DNA from: Aporrectodea caliginosa
Lineage: Eukaryota > Annelida > Clitellata > Crassiclitellata > Lumbricidae
DNA: 64,000 nt
Direction: 5' to 3'
Assembly (NCBI GenBank): GCA_020284085.1
Contig: JACEVL010000160.1
Location: 1,301,001-1,365,000 of the forward strand
Position 1 is the first letter of the stretch; each line of letters begins with the position of its first letter. A program made the position numbers and the translations under genes. Positions 12,281 to 30,352 of the stretch are shown here, piece after piece. The notes beneath the pieces are model-generated. The model worked only from the letters and a program-made list of their open reading frames with translations. It did no database searches and was not told the origin of the DNA.

Positions 12281-12524
12281 TAACCCTTGAAACGGTCGCC
12301 GTGTAGGAACTTTGAATATGCATATCACTCACAATTGCTCAGCGCCACCGATTGATGCTTGGTCATTAAGTATTGAGGCTTAAATAAATGCGTAATAATA
12401 ATAATAATAATTATAATAGTTATGCTAATGCTATCCAATGTATCACCGGTATCTGAATGAATCTTGACTTGGCACTGAAACCGAGTTGCAGCGCACTTGT
12501 TTTCATATAACGCCTCTGATTCGC

Positions 12525-12880
12525 TATTCTACTTGACACGCCATCAGGTGACATGCAATGGAACATTTTCCAAAGTCAAATCGCGCCACTGCGGTGTTCC
12601 GCAAGTTCAATACTGGACCCCTTACTATTTTTTATACGTAAACGACCTTCCAAAGGCGTCTAGACTGCTCCATTTCATATTATTTGCAGATGATACAAAT
12701 ATTTTTGCAACGCATACATCACTTAATCATCTGAGAGACCTCGTTGATACTGAACTTCACCGGTGGCAGACTGGTTTTAATCAAACAGGCTGTCTTTGAT
12801 CTTAAGTAAGACCAATTTCATTTTGTTCTGTACACACAGGAAACCTCTACCTAATCACTACTCCAGGCGTTACCTATCTC
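12525..12880 (+). pseudogene. Non-LTR retrotransposon reverse transcriptase fragment
   Basis: The reading contains GVPQ followed by YVNDLPKASRLLHFILFADD, which matches RT motifs of CR1/jockey-type LINEs (GVPQGS and the catalytic F/YADD). A frameshift before 12790 and missing ends make it a dead fragment. The flanks match unit 3 at 25540 and 25740, so it was inserted into unit 2 only. Confidence 0.75.
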
Positions 12881-13298
12881 ATCTCACATAGGAAACCTCT
12901 CCATCCCGATATTTTACTTGTGCCGTAGAAGGCGAATTGATTCCAGTTTCCTAGTGAATCTATTTTCCAAACAGATCCACCCAGGTAAGCTTTCAGAAGG
13001 AAATGATTGCTGAACATTGGCTGTCAATGGTTGTCTGTCCTGCATAAACCTGGTTATTCGAGTGATATTCGTTCTCTGCGTCTTCTTCCATTATCAATCA
13101 GAATATATTATATTACTGATGCAAATGAGTTTGCTGTCGTGTCTCATAATGCATGCTTTTCTCCCTAGGCGAAACTGTATAATTGCAAATAATATTATAC
13201 GCGACTTCACGCCTCATACAATGTTAAGTAGTCCTTGAATAGCATTTATTAATTCGCATATTGATTGACCCAGTCAAGGACTACATGATCATATCACC

Positions 13299-14260
13299 TT
13301 AACCCTCAGGCTACCAAGGGGGTGGTTGCCACCCCCCTAGGTTTTTTCATTTCAAACTTTTCCGTATGGAATAAAAATTTGACCTTTTAGGTAGCTGTAG
13401 GGGTTCATTTACACACGTTTTGAGGTAAAATGTGAGATGATATCTCACACCGTTCAAAAGTTATAGCCAATATACCCGAGGCACCAGGGGGGGGTGGATA
13501 CCACCCCCTAGATTTTTGACTATATCTTATCCGTCATTTAATATTAAGAGACATAAATTTTACCATTCTATAGAGGGAATGTGGGGCTATATTTCTATGG
13601 TCACTGAGTTGACCTGAGACAACCGAAAGTGCTCCAAAATAAATAATAATACGCGTAATATGTGTGAAAATGGCTGAATGGAAGGACTCCCCCTTAGTTT
13701 TTGTCTGTAGCATATTCATTTGTCTTCCTGGAAGAGAAACAAAGATACCATTCTTTAGAGGGAATGTAGGGCTTCATTTGCATACCTACATCTTTGTCTT
13801 TTGAATACCGGAAGTGATCAAAATAAATAATAATACGCGTAATCTGTGTGAAAATGGCTGAATACAGCATTACAACGTAACCCGATATATATGTGTAGAT
13901 ATATATGCATGGATGTACATTTATACTATATAAACATGTGTAGGGTGATTTTGTGTATCTTTTATACATAGATTAGTTTCAAAACACACATAATCTTATA
14001 TTTGTTTATCCAAAAAGTACAAAATGTACGCAATAATATAAAATATTGCTAATTAATGGGTTCCATTGTTAAAAGTGATGTAATTTCGAGGTGCATTCAC
14101 ATAATGTACAACTAAATATACCATTCTGTGCAGAAATGAATGCTGAATCCAATGCTATATTACAAGTTATGATATGTGAAACCAAACACGAAATCCAGGG
14201 GGGTGGTAACCACCCCCTTGGTAGTCCGTGTTACAAAAAGCTTGGTAGCCCTAGGGTTAA
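13299..14260. mobile_element. Non-autonomous piggyBac-like element
   Basis: Starts TTAACCCTCAGGCTACCAAG and ends CTTGGTAGCCCTAGGGTTAA, with TTAA on both sides, the piggyBac target. Units 1 and 3 have no element at this site (cacctaaaa). Inside are two diverged copies of an about 190-bp block (near 13555 and 13740) and several ggtgg/ccacccc palindromes. No transposase is visible. Confidence 0.75.
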
Positions 14261-14559
14261 AGAAAACTGAATTTTTTTCTCTGGATGATCTTGGCGTCTA
14301 GTAGGCCTATAAGCCGCCTATTAATGGTCGTGGATAGGCCTACAGTCTCGCCCGACGTGAGTCTATCCGCAGGACTAGAATCAACACCTCTACGCAATTG
14401 GTCAATGCATGTCACATGATTTTGTGGACGTGAAAGGAGCCGACCGATAAATACTCCCGAAAGCGGTGAACGATTGTTGACCATGTTTCCTAATGGCGAC
14501 ACAAACCATAATCCTGGCCCTAACCAACCCTCACGGCGCCTAACCTGACCCTAACCGAC

Positions 14560-16884
14560 CAGTCGCGGCTCCACAGGGGGGGGGCCAGGGGGCACTTGCC
14601 CCCCAACTGAGGTTGTGGCCCCCCAGTGGCCTCCCAAATTTTAGTCCAAAATATTATGAAATAATTATGGTATCATTTGATTTTTATATTTTCAAAAGTA
14701 TGACTTACTTGCTTAGGCATGATGGAGGATGAAATCCGATGTTATTTTATTCGTGGTGTTTTCACAGACACGACCTATTTACTTCCTTAGAGTCTTAATT
14801 ATTTTCTTGTCGTATAAGCTACTTCCTGCTATCTATCACTGACTCCCTGTCCGCAAGCATGTTGAGTACAGGGTAGCTGCCCTGGTATGGCGATATCACC
14901 AGCTAAGGCCTCGCCCAATTTACCTCCGAGAGCAATGCTGTCTGGCTTCGGGTATCCAAGGACGTCGTCCCCAATGCTTTACGGAAAAGGGAGTTCTCTT
15001 GGTTTCGCTCGCTTGTACTGCAACTATGAAGAATCGAGCTTTTCTGTGGTAAGCCCAGTGGTTTGGAACGCCCTTCCTTTAGACCTACGCCTACACACTG
15101 AGACTCTATCTGAATCCTTCCTCAACAAACTTAAAACTGTGCTACTCAAACAGTGTGTTCATAAAATGCCTAGGCGCTTTTCGGGCTCTGCTGCAGATAA
15201 AGCTCTGGGCATCATTCTGAAGTGGATCCACAGACTGCATTTAGGCAACTTGTCTACATCCAGTTATTGTATCTGTAACGATTCCCTTTGTATTAATACA
15301 AACATTCTCATCTATTACATGTATAGGCCTATGTAGATATTATAGAAGAGTATACAGACACCAATTAACTGTAGCATTTGATGTGTATTAATTAATTGAC
15401 CAGAGCAGTACGATTAGCGCAGTGTAAGTGGTTTAATATAATATTAATTGGGCAGAACCAATTGAAGGACATAATGACGCAATCTTGTTGGAACCATGAC
15501 ATTGGCTGATTTGAAGTGTAACGGTCACGGAAGGATTAACGGCGACGCGCAGGCGCAATACGCACGAACGGTTGAACGATGACGTAGCGAAGGAGGAGTT
15601 CCTGTCTCCGATCGTTGATGGAGAGAGTCGATTTTGTAGACGTCTCGGATGATAGCCAAAGGATCATCGAGCGTTGTTAATCACTACTAGGTGGTTAATC
15701 AACTCGATTGCAACTAGTTCGTCACGGTTGAAGTTTAGGTGACGTTATAAGAGGATCCTACGAAAAAGGATTTAGCGATCGTACGGAACGTTAGTACGGA
15801 TTGTTTGAATCGAGAGACTGCGTACGTTACGGTTAATCTCGAGTCAGTGGAATTAATAGAAGTACGTTCATCGAAGTACTTTATACATTGCGAAGAATTG
15901 TAATAGTCTTTATTCGTCGGAGGTCCGAATTTACTCTGAAGAAAATGTACCACAATTACCAAGCTATGACGGTCAAATCTTCACTTACCTGTCGACATCA
16001 CTCTACGCCTCATCCATAAAGAGAAAACGAAGGTCTGCATGACGGAGGTCTGAAGCAACGTTAAAGACGCTTCAATTCAACGTGGGAGGTATCTTAGGTC
16101 CCTATAATACGTATATTATAAAGTAGACTGCGCTGGTCTAAGTAGGCTTAAAGTGAAACTTTAACGATTTAAATCAAATACCCCTAGACAAACGATTTAG
16201 AATTAGTTTATGTGTAATTCGACATTTTCAATGTTAAAATTAATATTCAAAATGTACCAAAGAGACTTATTTTCATTGGATGAACTTTGCGAATTGACAC
16301 ACATACAACCAATCACGAGCCTTAGACATAAATTTGAAGTAACCGAGTCCAGCTCTGGATTATCTCTACTGTAGGGTGAGGTACTTATAGTGGAGAGCGT
16401 TACAGTATCATTCCGAACTAAATCGACAATTCTCTGACCATTCGCTTACTATACAGTTATGATTGGTACACAATCTGTAACACCAAACACAAGTCTTTCT
16501 TATATTAAGACATATCTACAAAGCACTATGTCTGATATTCGTTTAAGTGAGCAGTTTATCAATGCCGTCAGTTGAATTTGTTCGTGCAGAGTCGATTATC
16601 ATGGGTGCCTTTGTGGAACAGTTTGACTCTAGGCATGACAGTCTTAATAAAACTTGCACTTAATTAAAAGTGCATGTATTGTTTGTAGTTTATAGGTTTT
16701 ACTTTTAACAAAGTGAGTGTTTCCACTTGTGTCTTAACTTGAGGCTGTTGATTAAACAATTCATGTAGCTCCAATACAGGTCTCTTGTCACCATTCTCAC
16801 TTTTGACGAAAATAGACTGGCCCCTCCATCTGCTTCCCCGGCCCCCCGTGGCCCCCCTGTTGCAAAAGTCTAGAGCCGCCACTG
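14560..16884. mobile_element. hAT element, decayed, with 8-bp target duplication
   Basis: Ends CAGTCGCGGCTC and GAGCCGCCACTG are flanked by the perfect 8-bp duplication taaccgac (14552-14559 and 16885-16892). A plus-strand reading SYIKTYLQSTMSDIRLS at 16498-16548 resembles the hAT C-terminal dimerisation region. A LINE fragment sits at 14800-15340. Confidence 0.75.
14800..15340 (+). pseudogene. LINE ORF2 C-terminal fragment (CR1-like) inside a hAT element
   Basis: The translation carries SFSVVSPVVWNALPLDLR, the conserved C-terminal 'apparatus WN-LP' region of LINE ORF2, preceded by a shifted HWLPVRKHVEYR-like stretch. It lies wholly within the hAT copy at 14560-16884 and so was inserted into it or captured by it. 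Confidence 0.7.
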
Positions 16885-17439
16885 TAACCGACCCTCACGA
16901 GTCACGATGCCGAACATGACTCTAAAGTCTAAACGACCCTCAAGATGTCCGCCATTTGAAACTCCCAAGGAAGTTAACAAGTTCACGTGACATAGGCCTA
17001 CTTTAGCCAATACCATGACGGGCGTGAATATAGTTGTTCGGACTCCGCTCTCGTCCGGGCCGTGAACGGATCCACTACGATTATTAATACCCTCGTTGCT
17101 GTTATTCTTATTAAGTAAGTAAGTAAGAATATAATAAGATCCATTAAAACAAGTTAACAATAGCTATTCTTTGATCTAAAGAGTAGAAGTTTTTCAAATT
17201 ATATTCTGTTAGTTGATTGCGACTGGGTGAGTCATTACCGTTCCTTACTGTACGGTAAGCCTACAAATCATTATTCAGGACTACAAAAATAATCAAAAAA
17301 TCATTTGTGGAATGGCTGGTCCACGTTGATGGTGGAAATTAGGCTGAGGAAAGTAATTGCTCTGAGACGCTGGATGGCAATGGAGAAGCGCTGATGCAAA
17401 AATGTGGTTTTAATCTGCTATTTTCTGTCAATAGAAAAG

Positions 17440-17495
<56 letters not shown>

Positions 17496-17499
17496 TAAT

Positions 17500-17576
<77 letters not shown>

Positions 17577-17640
17577 GCAACAACAATAATAATAACAACA
17601 ACAATAATAATAATAACAACAACTTTATTATTATTTTATT
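17440..17640. repeat. AAT/AAC microsatellite
   Basis: aat repeats with caa interruptions. Unit 1 has a very short version at 1573-1605 in the same place. Confidence 0.85.
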
Positions 17641-18269
17641 TGCAATAAAGATATGTTTCAACCATAGGAAAGTGTAGTCACGAAGGAAAAAATTACCATC
17701 ATTATCATTAAAATTATTACTAATACTTGGAGTGACCTCAACCGTTAGTCACTGGTGGCTCTTAAATCTACCGACCGACACACAACGAATGCCTATTTTC
17801 TCCGTACTCCTTTTGTCTCGACGAATAAGGCGGACGTGCGTTATCTCATACCAGTGAGGGACTGCTCATCGGCAGCGTCATCGCGTTTGGGAACGCTGTC
17901 ACCTGTCGTCGCTGTACCCCATCGACGCAACTCTGAACATCAGCTGTCGAGGGGAATCTGTTGGTTGGTTCCACGTGTGTGCGTGGGCATGCCACTGATG
18001 AATCTTTCGGCTTACTGTGCATTGTTTTGCTTAATGATGTAATAATGTTTATTTTCGTTCCAAATGACATTTAACATCATAGGATAGCACAGAGAGCGCC
18101 TCTCAGTTGGTATACTTTGAAGCGACGCTATAGCAATGTTCAATTACATTATATGACTTTCTTTCCGAAGCTCTTCGTTTTTTGAGCGCTGGAAAACACA
18201 GAGTTTACGCTTAGGCTTGCAATAGGCCAGTGTATTCGTATATTTGGATCACGTTTTAAATGTTAGAAT

Positions 18270-18744
18270 TAGGGCTGCGGATTTTAACGATTAATTAATC
18301 GATTAATCGTTAACAATTTTAATCGCTTAATTTTGGCTTGTTCGATTAATTTTCGATTAATTTTCTTACTTATTTCATAACGTCAACCGACCTATTTCCG
18401 GAATAAACAATATGGCAACAGTAATAATGTGAAACATTTTAATGGCAAAATAAGCGATCATTTTGCATTTAAGGTAAATGCTGAGGGGAAAGTCGAAGCT
18501 GGCGAAATTATTGAAGATTTTTTAGATAGAAGGTAGTTACTACTGACTACATTTCTCAGTTTGACAATTTGTGAACTTTAGCATGTCGAATGATTGAAGG
18601 ATTTTTGCAGTGTATACACTATAGAGTCTAAACAGTTTTTACGCTTTATGTAATATGAACCAAATTAATCGAATTTAATCGATTAATCTCGATTAAATTT
18701 AGCAGTTTAACCGATTAAAAATATTTTAATCAGTACTAGCCCTA
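18270..18744. mobile_element. Non-autonomous hAT-like element in unit 3
   Basis: Ends TAGGGCTGCGG and ACTAGCCCTA, subterminal repeats of cgattaatcg, and 8-bp flanks gttagaat / gttataat. Unit 2 at 2478 shows the empty site (gttataat once). A 37-codon reading ends at about 18535 with EIIEDFLDRR. I do not recognise it. Confidence 0.72.
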
Positions 18745-18934
18745 GTTATAATACAAGAGTTTAAGCAAAATGTGAAAAGTTCCAAGTCAGTGAACGTTTT
18801 GTTTATGAGAAAAGAAAGTCATATAAACATTTTGAATTTAGTTCCGACTTCGATTCAGTTGAACGATTTATAGAAGATCATTACGATTAAGTGTCAGAAG
18901 TTTAGTTTCGAAACTTTCCTGTCTTCTGAATTTC

Positions 18935-18940
18935 TTTATT
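18935..18940 (-). terminator. Poly(A) signal of gene C
   Basis: AATAAA on the minus strand, 16 nt after the gene C stop, conserved with B and D. Confidence 0.6.
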
Positions 18941-18956
18941 CTTTCTTCTGTTGATC

Positions 18957-23436
<4,480 letters not shown>

Positions 23437-23484
23437 TTCTACTTTCCGGAGATCTGTTTGTCGGACTTCAGTGTTTTACGTAGA

Positions 23485-23491
23485 ATTTATA
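23485..23491 (-). promoter_or_regulatory. TATA box of gene C
   Basis: TATAAAT on the minus strand, 48 nt before the gene C ATG at 23436, at the shared position. Confidence 0.68.
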
Positions 23492-24512
23492 GCGTCTGAT
23501 GGCGTTCGGAAATTATGTGCACAATGGATTAGAAGCCTAGCAATCGATCAATAGTAAGCTCTTAAATCCAATGAAACTCGAATGTGTATTTACAATTCAA
23601 ATGCCATGATGAATGTAATAATAATGCTCATTTGGATATGCGCCCTACTGACCCTATAAATACATGAAATGCGATGTATATAATAATTATTATGCGATAG
23701 CAGCGCATTTGCATTTCTTTGATTGATGGATGGAACCATAATTTAACAATAGCTTATGACAACAAAGGCCGTTGGCCCGTTGCCGTCGACAGAAATTATT
23801 TTGGCATATTACAGCGCTTTTTTAATGCAAATGTTTAGCATGTGATTTAATTTTTTCAAAGAAATTAATGTATGCAAGAAATTTAGTTTAAAACAGTCTC
23901 ATCTTCAGTTTCTAGTCTTGGGTCTGTTGAATTACGGTAGTAGTAGGCCTATTAAGAGATTAATGCGCCAGATTTCAAGCAATGCAGATTCATGAATGCG
24001 TAAAAGGTGTTTTGAATTAACTGCTGTGTCGCATGTGCTATGTACAGCACTTTCGCTTTGATCAGCGTTGAGTCACAAGCAATATTTCGTCTAACCCAAG
24101 CGCCTATGACGTACCGGATGAAGCAGATGGGAATTTTTTAATGCTTTTAAAATCAGGCCAAAGTCGTTCGTTATTTTTTTACATTCAAATTCAAATAAAA
24201 ATCAAGTCCCACAGCGGCTTAGTCACAATCCACATCATACTACGCAATGCTTTAAAACAACATTTATCTGCATCACAAATGAGAAAACTTTGCCCTTAGC
24301 TCTTGCAGTCACCGATCAGCAGATGACAAGGCTTGCACATTTGCATCTTTGCCTTAGATGGAACGTTGGTCACAACCACCATTTGTATTCCTTCGTCATG
24401 ACCTTGTAGGCCTACAGACTATGCATAAAGAACTGGACATCGTACCGTGGTAAATGAATTGCATGTGTTAAATAACTATTTATTCACAACGAATCTATAT
24501 ATTATTTGTCCG

Positions 24513-24665
24513 GCGTGGGACGCGTTGGCTGATTGTTCAGAGCGCTTGGCTTGCCTCCTCTGAGACGGTTACTCCGCTAACTGCAGGTACATGTACCTTG
24601 TCCTTCACTAGCAATTGCTCGGCACCATCAATTGATGCTTGGTCATTAAATAGTGACGCTTAATG
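24513..24665 (+). repeat. tRNA-derived SINE, decayed (unit 3)
   Basis: The box A-like ttggctgattgttcagagc is kept but box B is deleted, unlike the paralogous copy at 35222. It ends in the tail caattgatgcttggtcatt and a long AAT/GAT array. Confidence 0.5.
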
Positions 24666-24684
24666 ATTGGGCCATAATTAAGTA

Positions 24685-25436
<752 letters not shown>

Positions 25437-26797
25437 TGTGTTAACGCAGTCTGATATAGCACGGGCGTCTGAATTAATCAATTAATCTCCAATTTCTGAC
25501 CTGGCACTGAAACCGAGTTACACTTGTTTTGATGCAACGCCTCTGATTCGCTGGCCTCCCTTACACGCTTTTATATGACGCTCAGAAATTCATGAGATTT
25601 ACATTTGCTTTTGCAGTTACACTCGCTTAGATCATCTTCAAATCACTTAATGCTATGAAAGGTTTAAAGTCTACCTGGATGAGTTTGTCTACGCGCAGGT
25701 GAAATAATTTATCCTTCTGCTCCGAATATATTGTTTGTGCAATAGTTCGCGAATTTAGTTTCTAAACAGTCTTGTGGATTTCTTTTTGAGACAGATCCTC
25801 CAGGGAAATCTTTCAGAGGAAGATTGTTACGAAACATTGGCTGTCGATGATTGTCTTTCCTGCATAAACCTGGAGGTTCGAGATATATATATATATATCC
25901 GTACTTTACGTCTTTCTCCATTATCAATCAGAATATAACTTGCGCAGAAAATTAGTGAGTTACTGTCGCGTCGCATAACGCATGCTTTTCTCTTTACGCG
26001 AAACTGTATAATTACAAACTAATGTTATACATGTTCACGCCTTATACAAGGTTAATTATGATATTTCAATAGCATTCATAAAATCGCACATTGATTGTTC
26101 CAGTCAAGCACTACCTGATCGCATCACCTAAAAGAAGACTGAATGTTTTAGGCCTATCTCTATAATATCTTGGAATCGCGAATACTGACAACTTCGATTG
26201 TTATTTTCGTCATTGCTGTTGTTCTTATTACAATTCCTTGCTGTGCGACTGGCCTGCAAATGATACTTCAGGACTACAAAAACTGAGCACAAAATCATTT
26301 GTGAAATGGCTGGTCTTCGATGATGTTATTCCTGGTGGCGAATGAACCGAGTAAAGTAGTTGCTTTGAGACGCTGGATGACTGTGGAGAAGCGCTGATGC
26401 AAATAGGCCTATATGGTTTTATCTGCTATTTGCGGTCAATAAAAAAGAAAATAATAATATAATTGTAATTACAACTTCATCACCTTTATTTTACAATTAA
26501 TAGTTACATTGTTTAATATTTTAACCAAAGGTAAGTGTAATATCTAAGGAAACATTACCGCTATTTTTATTAACATTATTATTATTATTATTATTAATAC
26601 TTTACTCAAGGAGAATGTTGTCCCCAGCAGTAAAAAGACTTCTCCGGAAAATAATGCAAATTATGAGATGGCTAGAACTCGGTAAGTTTCGGCGAAGCAT
26701 AAGTGTCACGGATAGCAAAGGCGTCACAGCGTTAGATTGTACTAGTAAAGCGCTGGTGAATGTAACTAGTTTCTCTTGTCTCACCGGTTACTCGAGC

Positions 26798-26805
<8 letters not shown>

Positions 26806-26841
<36 letters not shown>

Positions 26842-26918
26842 GACAGAGACAGAGAGACAGAGACAGACAGAGACAGACAGAGACAGACAGACAGACAGAC
26901 AGAGAGACAGAGAGAGCC
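26806..26918. repeat. GA/GACA microsatellite
   Basis: Interrupted gaga and gaca units. The paralogous site at 36843 has expanded into 480 bp of GA-rich sequence. Confidence 0.85.
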
Positions 26919-28126
26919 AACTCCGTGGTAAAAAGTGCACCCTTTCTGTTAATTGGGTCCTGAGTCTCAAAATCCAACGGACCAAAAATTTGCCTTGATC
27001 TACAGAATTATTCGTATTAATTAAATTCAGGTGCATACTAGCAGTAAAGGGAGGGTGTCACTACCCTAGAAGAGGGGTCTCTTCTGGACTACTAAAAAAA
27101 ATGGAGGTCACTTCCTTGGGTTGGTCCAGAAGGAACCCTTTCTTCATTTTGGTTTGGAAGTGACCCTTCCTGAAGCATATTATTATGTCTGTCATGTGTA
27201 GGGTTTAAAGATAAATGAATAGCCTAAGGAGGATACAGAAAGCCGAAAAAGAGGATTGAATATTTCACTCCGGACTCCTGAGTCAGAGGGACTCCTAAGT
27301 AACTAGGAAACTAATTCACACTGGAAAGCTGCATACAATCAATTGAAGCTTTTTATCATAATGTTGCAAAGTATTTATTTCAGCAATCGGTGTTGATTAT
27401 GCACAGTATTTCTCTGAGGAGCCAACTCTATTCAGCAAATCCTCGTTACCAATAACATGCGCATAGGACTTCTCACGAGTAACATTTTTCATGAATGTAT
27501 CAAACCAGTAAAGTAGAAATTAAAGTGATTGACCATGGATGCCGGATCATTAATCGTGTAGTTCTCAAGTTTAAGCTCTTTTATATCTGAGCCCATTTGA
27601 TCAGTAATAGTCATAGATTTAATTATGTCCTGCAAAGGCATTAAAGGGAAAACACTAGCATAGCCAATGGAAACGATCTAGGCATATTGCATGTAACTGC
27701 TGAGTTCGCGTAGGTTATTACACACCATTTAAGAATATTTCTAATTAAATTCAATTTTCAACATAAATTAAGAGGTGATATGTAGCCTACAATAGCTATT
27801 TCATGGCAAACTTGCAACCAAGAGTAGGTCCTGCATATGAGTTTCCTTGCACTGCTAATCGTTATTGTATCGCTGGAACACACTGAGTCTGCGGTTATGA
27901 ATGCAATATATTCATTTACCTGTTTTACGTTTTAGGTGTTATAATGCAAGAGTTGTAGCAGAATGTGAAAAAGTTCCATGTCAGAGTATGTTTTATTTAT
28001 GAGAAAAGAACATCATTTAAAATTTTGAATTTAGTTTCGAATGCGATTCAGTTGAACGATAATAGAAGATCATCGCGATTAAGTGTTAGAAGTTTAATTT
28101 CGTAAATTTCTTCTCTTCTGAATTTC

Positions 28127-28132
28127 TTTATT
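28127..28132 (-). terminator. Poly(A) signal of gene D
   Basis: AATAAA on the minus strand, 16 nt after the gene D stop, conserved with B and C. Confidence 0.6.
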
Positions 28133-28148
28133 CTTTCCTTTGTTGCTC

Positions 28149-30315
28149 TCATGTATTGTACGGAATATCAACAACGATACCTTTGTCATTGACAAAGAGT
28201 CTAACTCTGTTGGATCTTAAATCCAAGGTCACAGGTGATCCTTGGTTAAGCACCTGAAACTGAAATAAGAAATCGAAATCTATTATAGGCTACAGAACCG
28301 GTTAACCAAGAATTGCATTCAAAACTTTAAAAGGAGCGAGTGAGGTGAGAACTTAAGATGTCGAATTGCTGAAAGTGCTCCATAAATTGCAAAGAGGCTG
28401 CAGTTTTCCAGATACATGCATGCTCTGTACCTGTTTATGTTAACATTTCGTTTAGTCGCAAATCTTGGACCGCGCATGCGCATTCACAACCGTATGCGCA
28501 TTGTTCAAACATGTCTTAGATGTCTGAATAATATTCTATGACAAACCTTAACTAGTTCGTTACTTTCATCGTGAGGGTAAAATGGGGTCAGGGTTGAGGT
28601 AAGTAGAAAACGGTTCCGCGACAACTCGTCTACTGACTTTTTGTCTACGATACTTCGTCTACGGACACTTCGTCTACAGACATTTCGCCTACAAGTGTAT
28701 CTGTATCCATTATGGCTAATCAACAGAGGCCACTTTCTTATAGTTTCGCTAAAACGTGCAATATATTCTCAGGAATCCAGCTTCTAATTACTGAAAAGAT
28801 TATTTTCATCAATCCAGCTTCTTTTGAATGGAAACTTAGTTTCATTCATGCATCCAGCTTGGTATCCAGCTTCTTTTTAGGGGAAAAATTATTTCGATCA
28901 ATCCAGCTTCTATTTCAACACAGAAATGTTTTCATCAATCCCACTTCCATTTAGGGAAATAGTTCTTTTCGTCAATCCAGCTTCCATTTTAAAGTGACAC
29001 TATAAAATAACTTCGTAGACGAAATGTCTGTAGACGAAGTGTCGTAGACGAAAAGTCTGTAGACAAATTGTCGTGACACCTTAGAAAACATGATAAACAA
29101 CCTTCCGCCGCATTTATAATTTCTGCATGCGTTTGGTGGCGAGATATTCCGCCGCAGAAGCACCACGCTTGCATGAAACTATGTTTTACACAAAAATGAC
29201 TAAGCCAACGACTAGAAAATGCCGATTTATAAATTGACCATCTATTAACGTTTCAACTGTGACTTACGTAAACGTCGGGAAAATCTTTTCTTATTACATC
29301 TTCGGCTTGTTGCACAGTCTGTAAATGGAAGAGCAATGATGTTGCATTTTGAACACTTTACAAGATTACACAAAATTCTGTTAACTGTGCACTTTTTAAT
29401 AATTGTTTAATTATTTGATTAAAAGACATTCATTACAAGGAAATACTATAAGTCTAAATGGAATGTTAATGAAAACTGCAAGTCTAGAACAGTGGCGGCG
29501 CCAGGATTTCAGTTTTGGGGGGGCTAAAGCTCAAAAAGCCATGGTAAGTTATTCCCATTAGGATGCGACGACCTTTTTTTTGCTTATAACCTTTCCTTTT
29601 AGGGGGACTGAACCGCAGTTAGGGGCTAAGCACACTCTACACTCCCTAGCCTCCCTGGCGCCGCCACTGGTCTGGAATCTAGAGACAGAAAGAAGTCTGA
29701 CTCCATACATTTGGAAAAAAAATCTGTCTTTACATGTAAACACTGAATTGAAGCGGTGAACAATAAAGTTGATTTGATTTGATACCGTACACGAGAATTA
29801 TCAAAAGAATTTGATAGGTTACCAAGATTTGACACTTGTTTAACTCCCCACTTCCGTCGCGTTAGCAATTTTAAAGTTCCCACACATTTAACGATAGCGC
29901 ATTCGTAGCTTGCATAAGGTACTTGAGAATGTCTGACGCTTTATGACAACTCCGTTATCATGTGAATCAATTCCAAGTGAAGCAATAGATTGCACTGCAT
30001 TCAAAGGTAACCCCTATTTCCTCGTCTTGAATGGTCAAGAAAATCGGACGACGTTCAACGGCGATAACTCTCCAACTCTAAATTCGCCCTAGCAGAAAGT
30101 AATTTGTGATCTCATCTGGCAAACTGCTTTCGACTTGAGGTTCAGCCTTCGTGTCCAAAAGTATTGAACACGAATCACTGCGTAGACGCAGCGTCTATTC
30201 GAGTGTTCGTTTGCGATTGTGTAAGTCTTTCTCAGCGAGAAATATAATGGCGGCCAGCTTCTCCTCTGCCGCTATCTACCGATTCCATGAAAAAATACGC
30301 GGCAAACTACAACTT

Positions 30316-30352
<37 letters not shown>

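Larger units (their letters stand above)
1721..17730. repeat. Segmental duplication unit 2 (gene B)
   Basis: The unit contains gene B. Its left part (1720-4960) matches 17731-20345 of unit 3 closely. The part from about 6600 onward follows the common unit order again, so a junction lies between 4960 and 6600. It was enlarged by a RT fragment (about 12525-12880), a piggyBac-like element and a hAT element. Confidence 0.7.
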
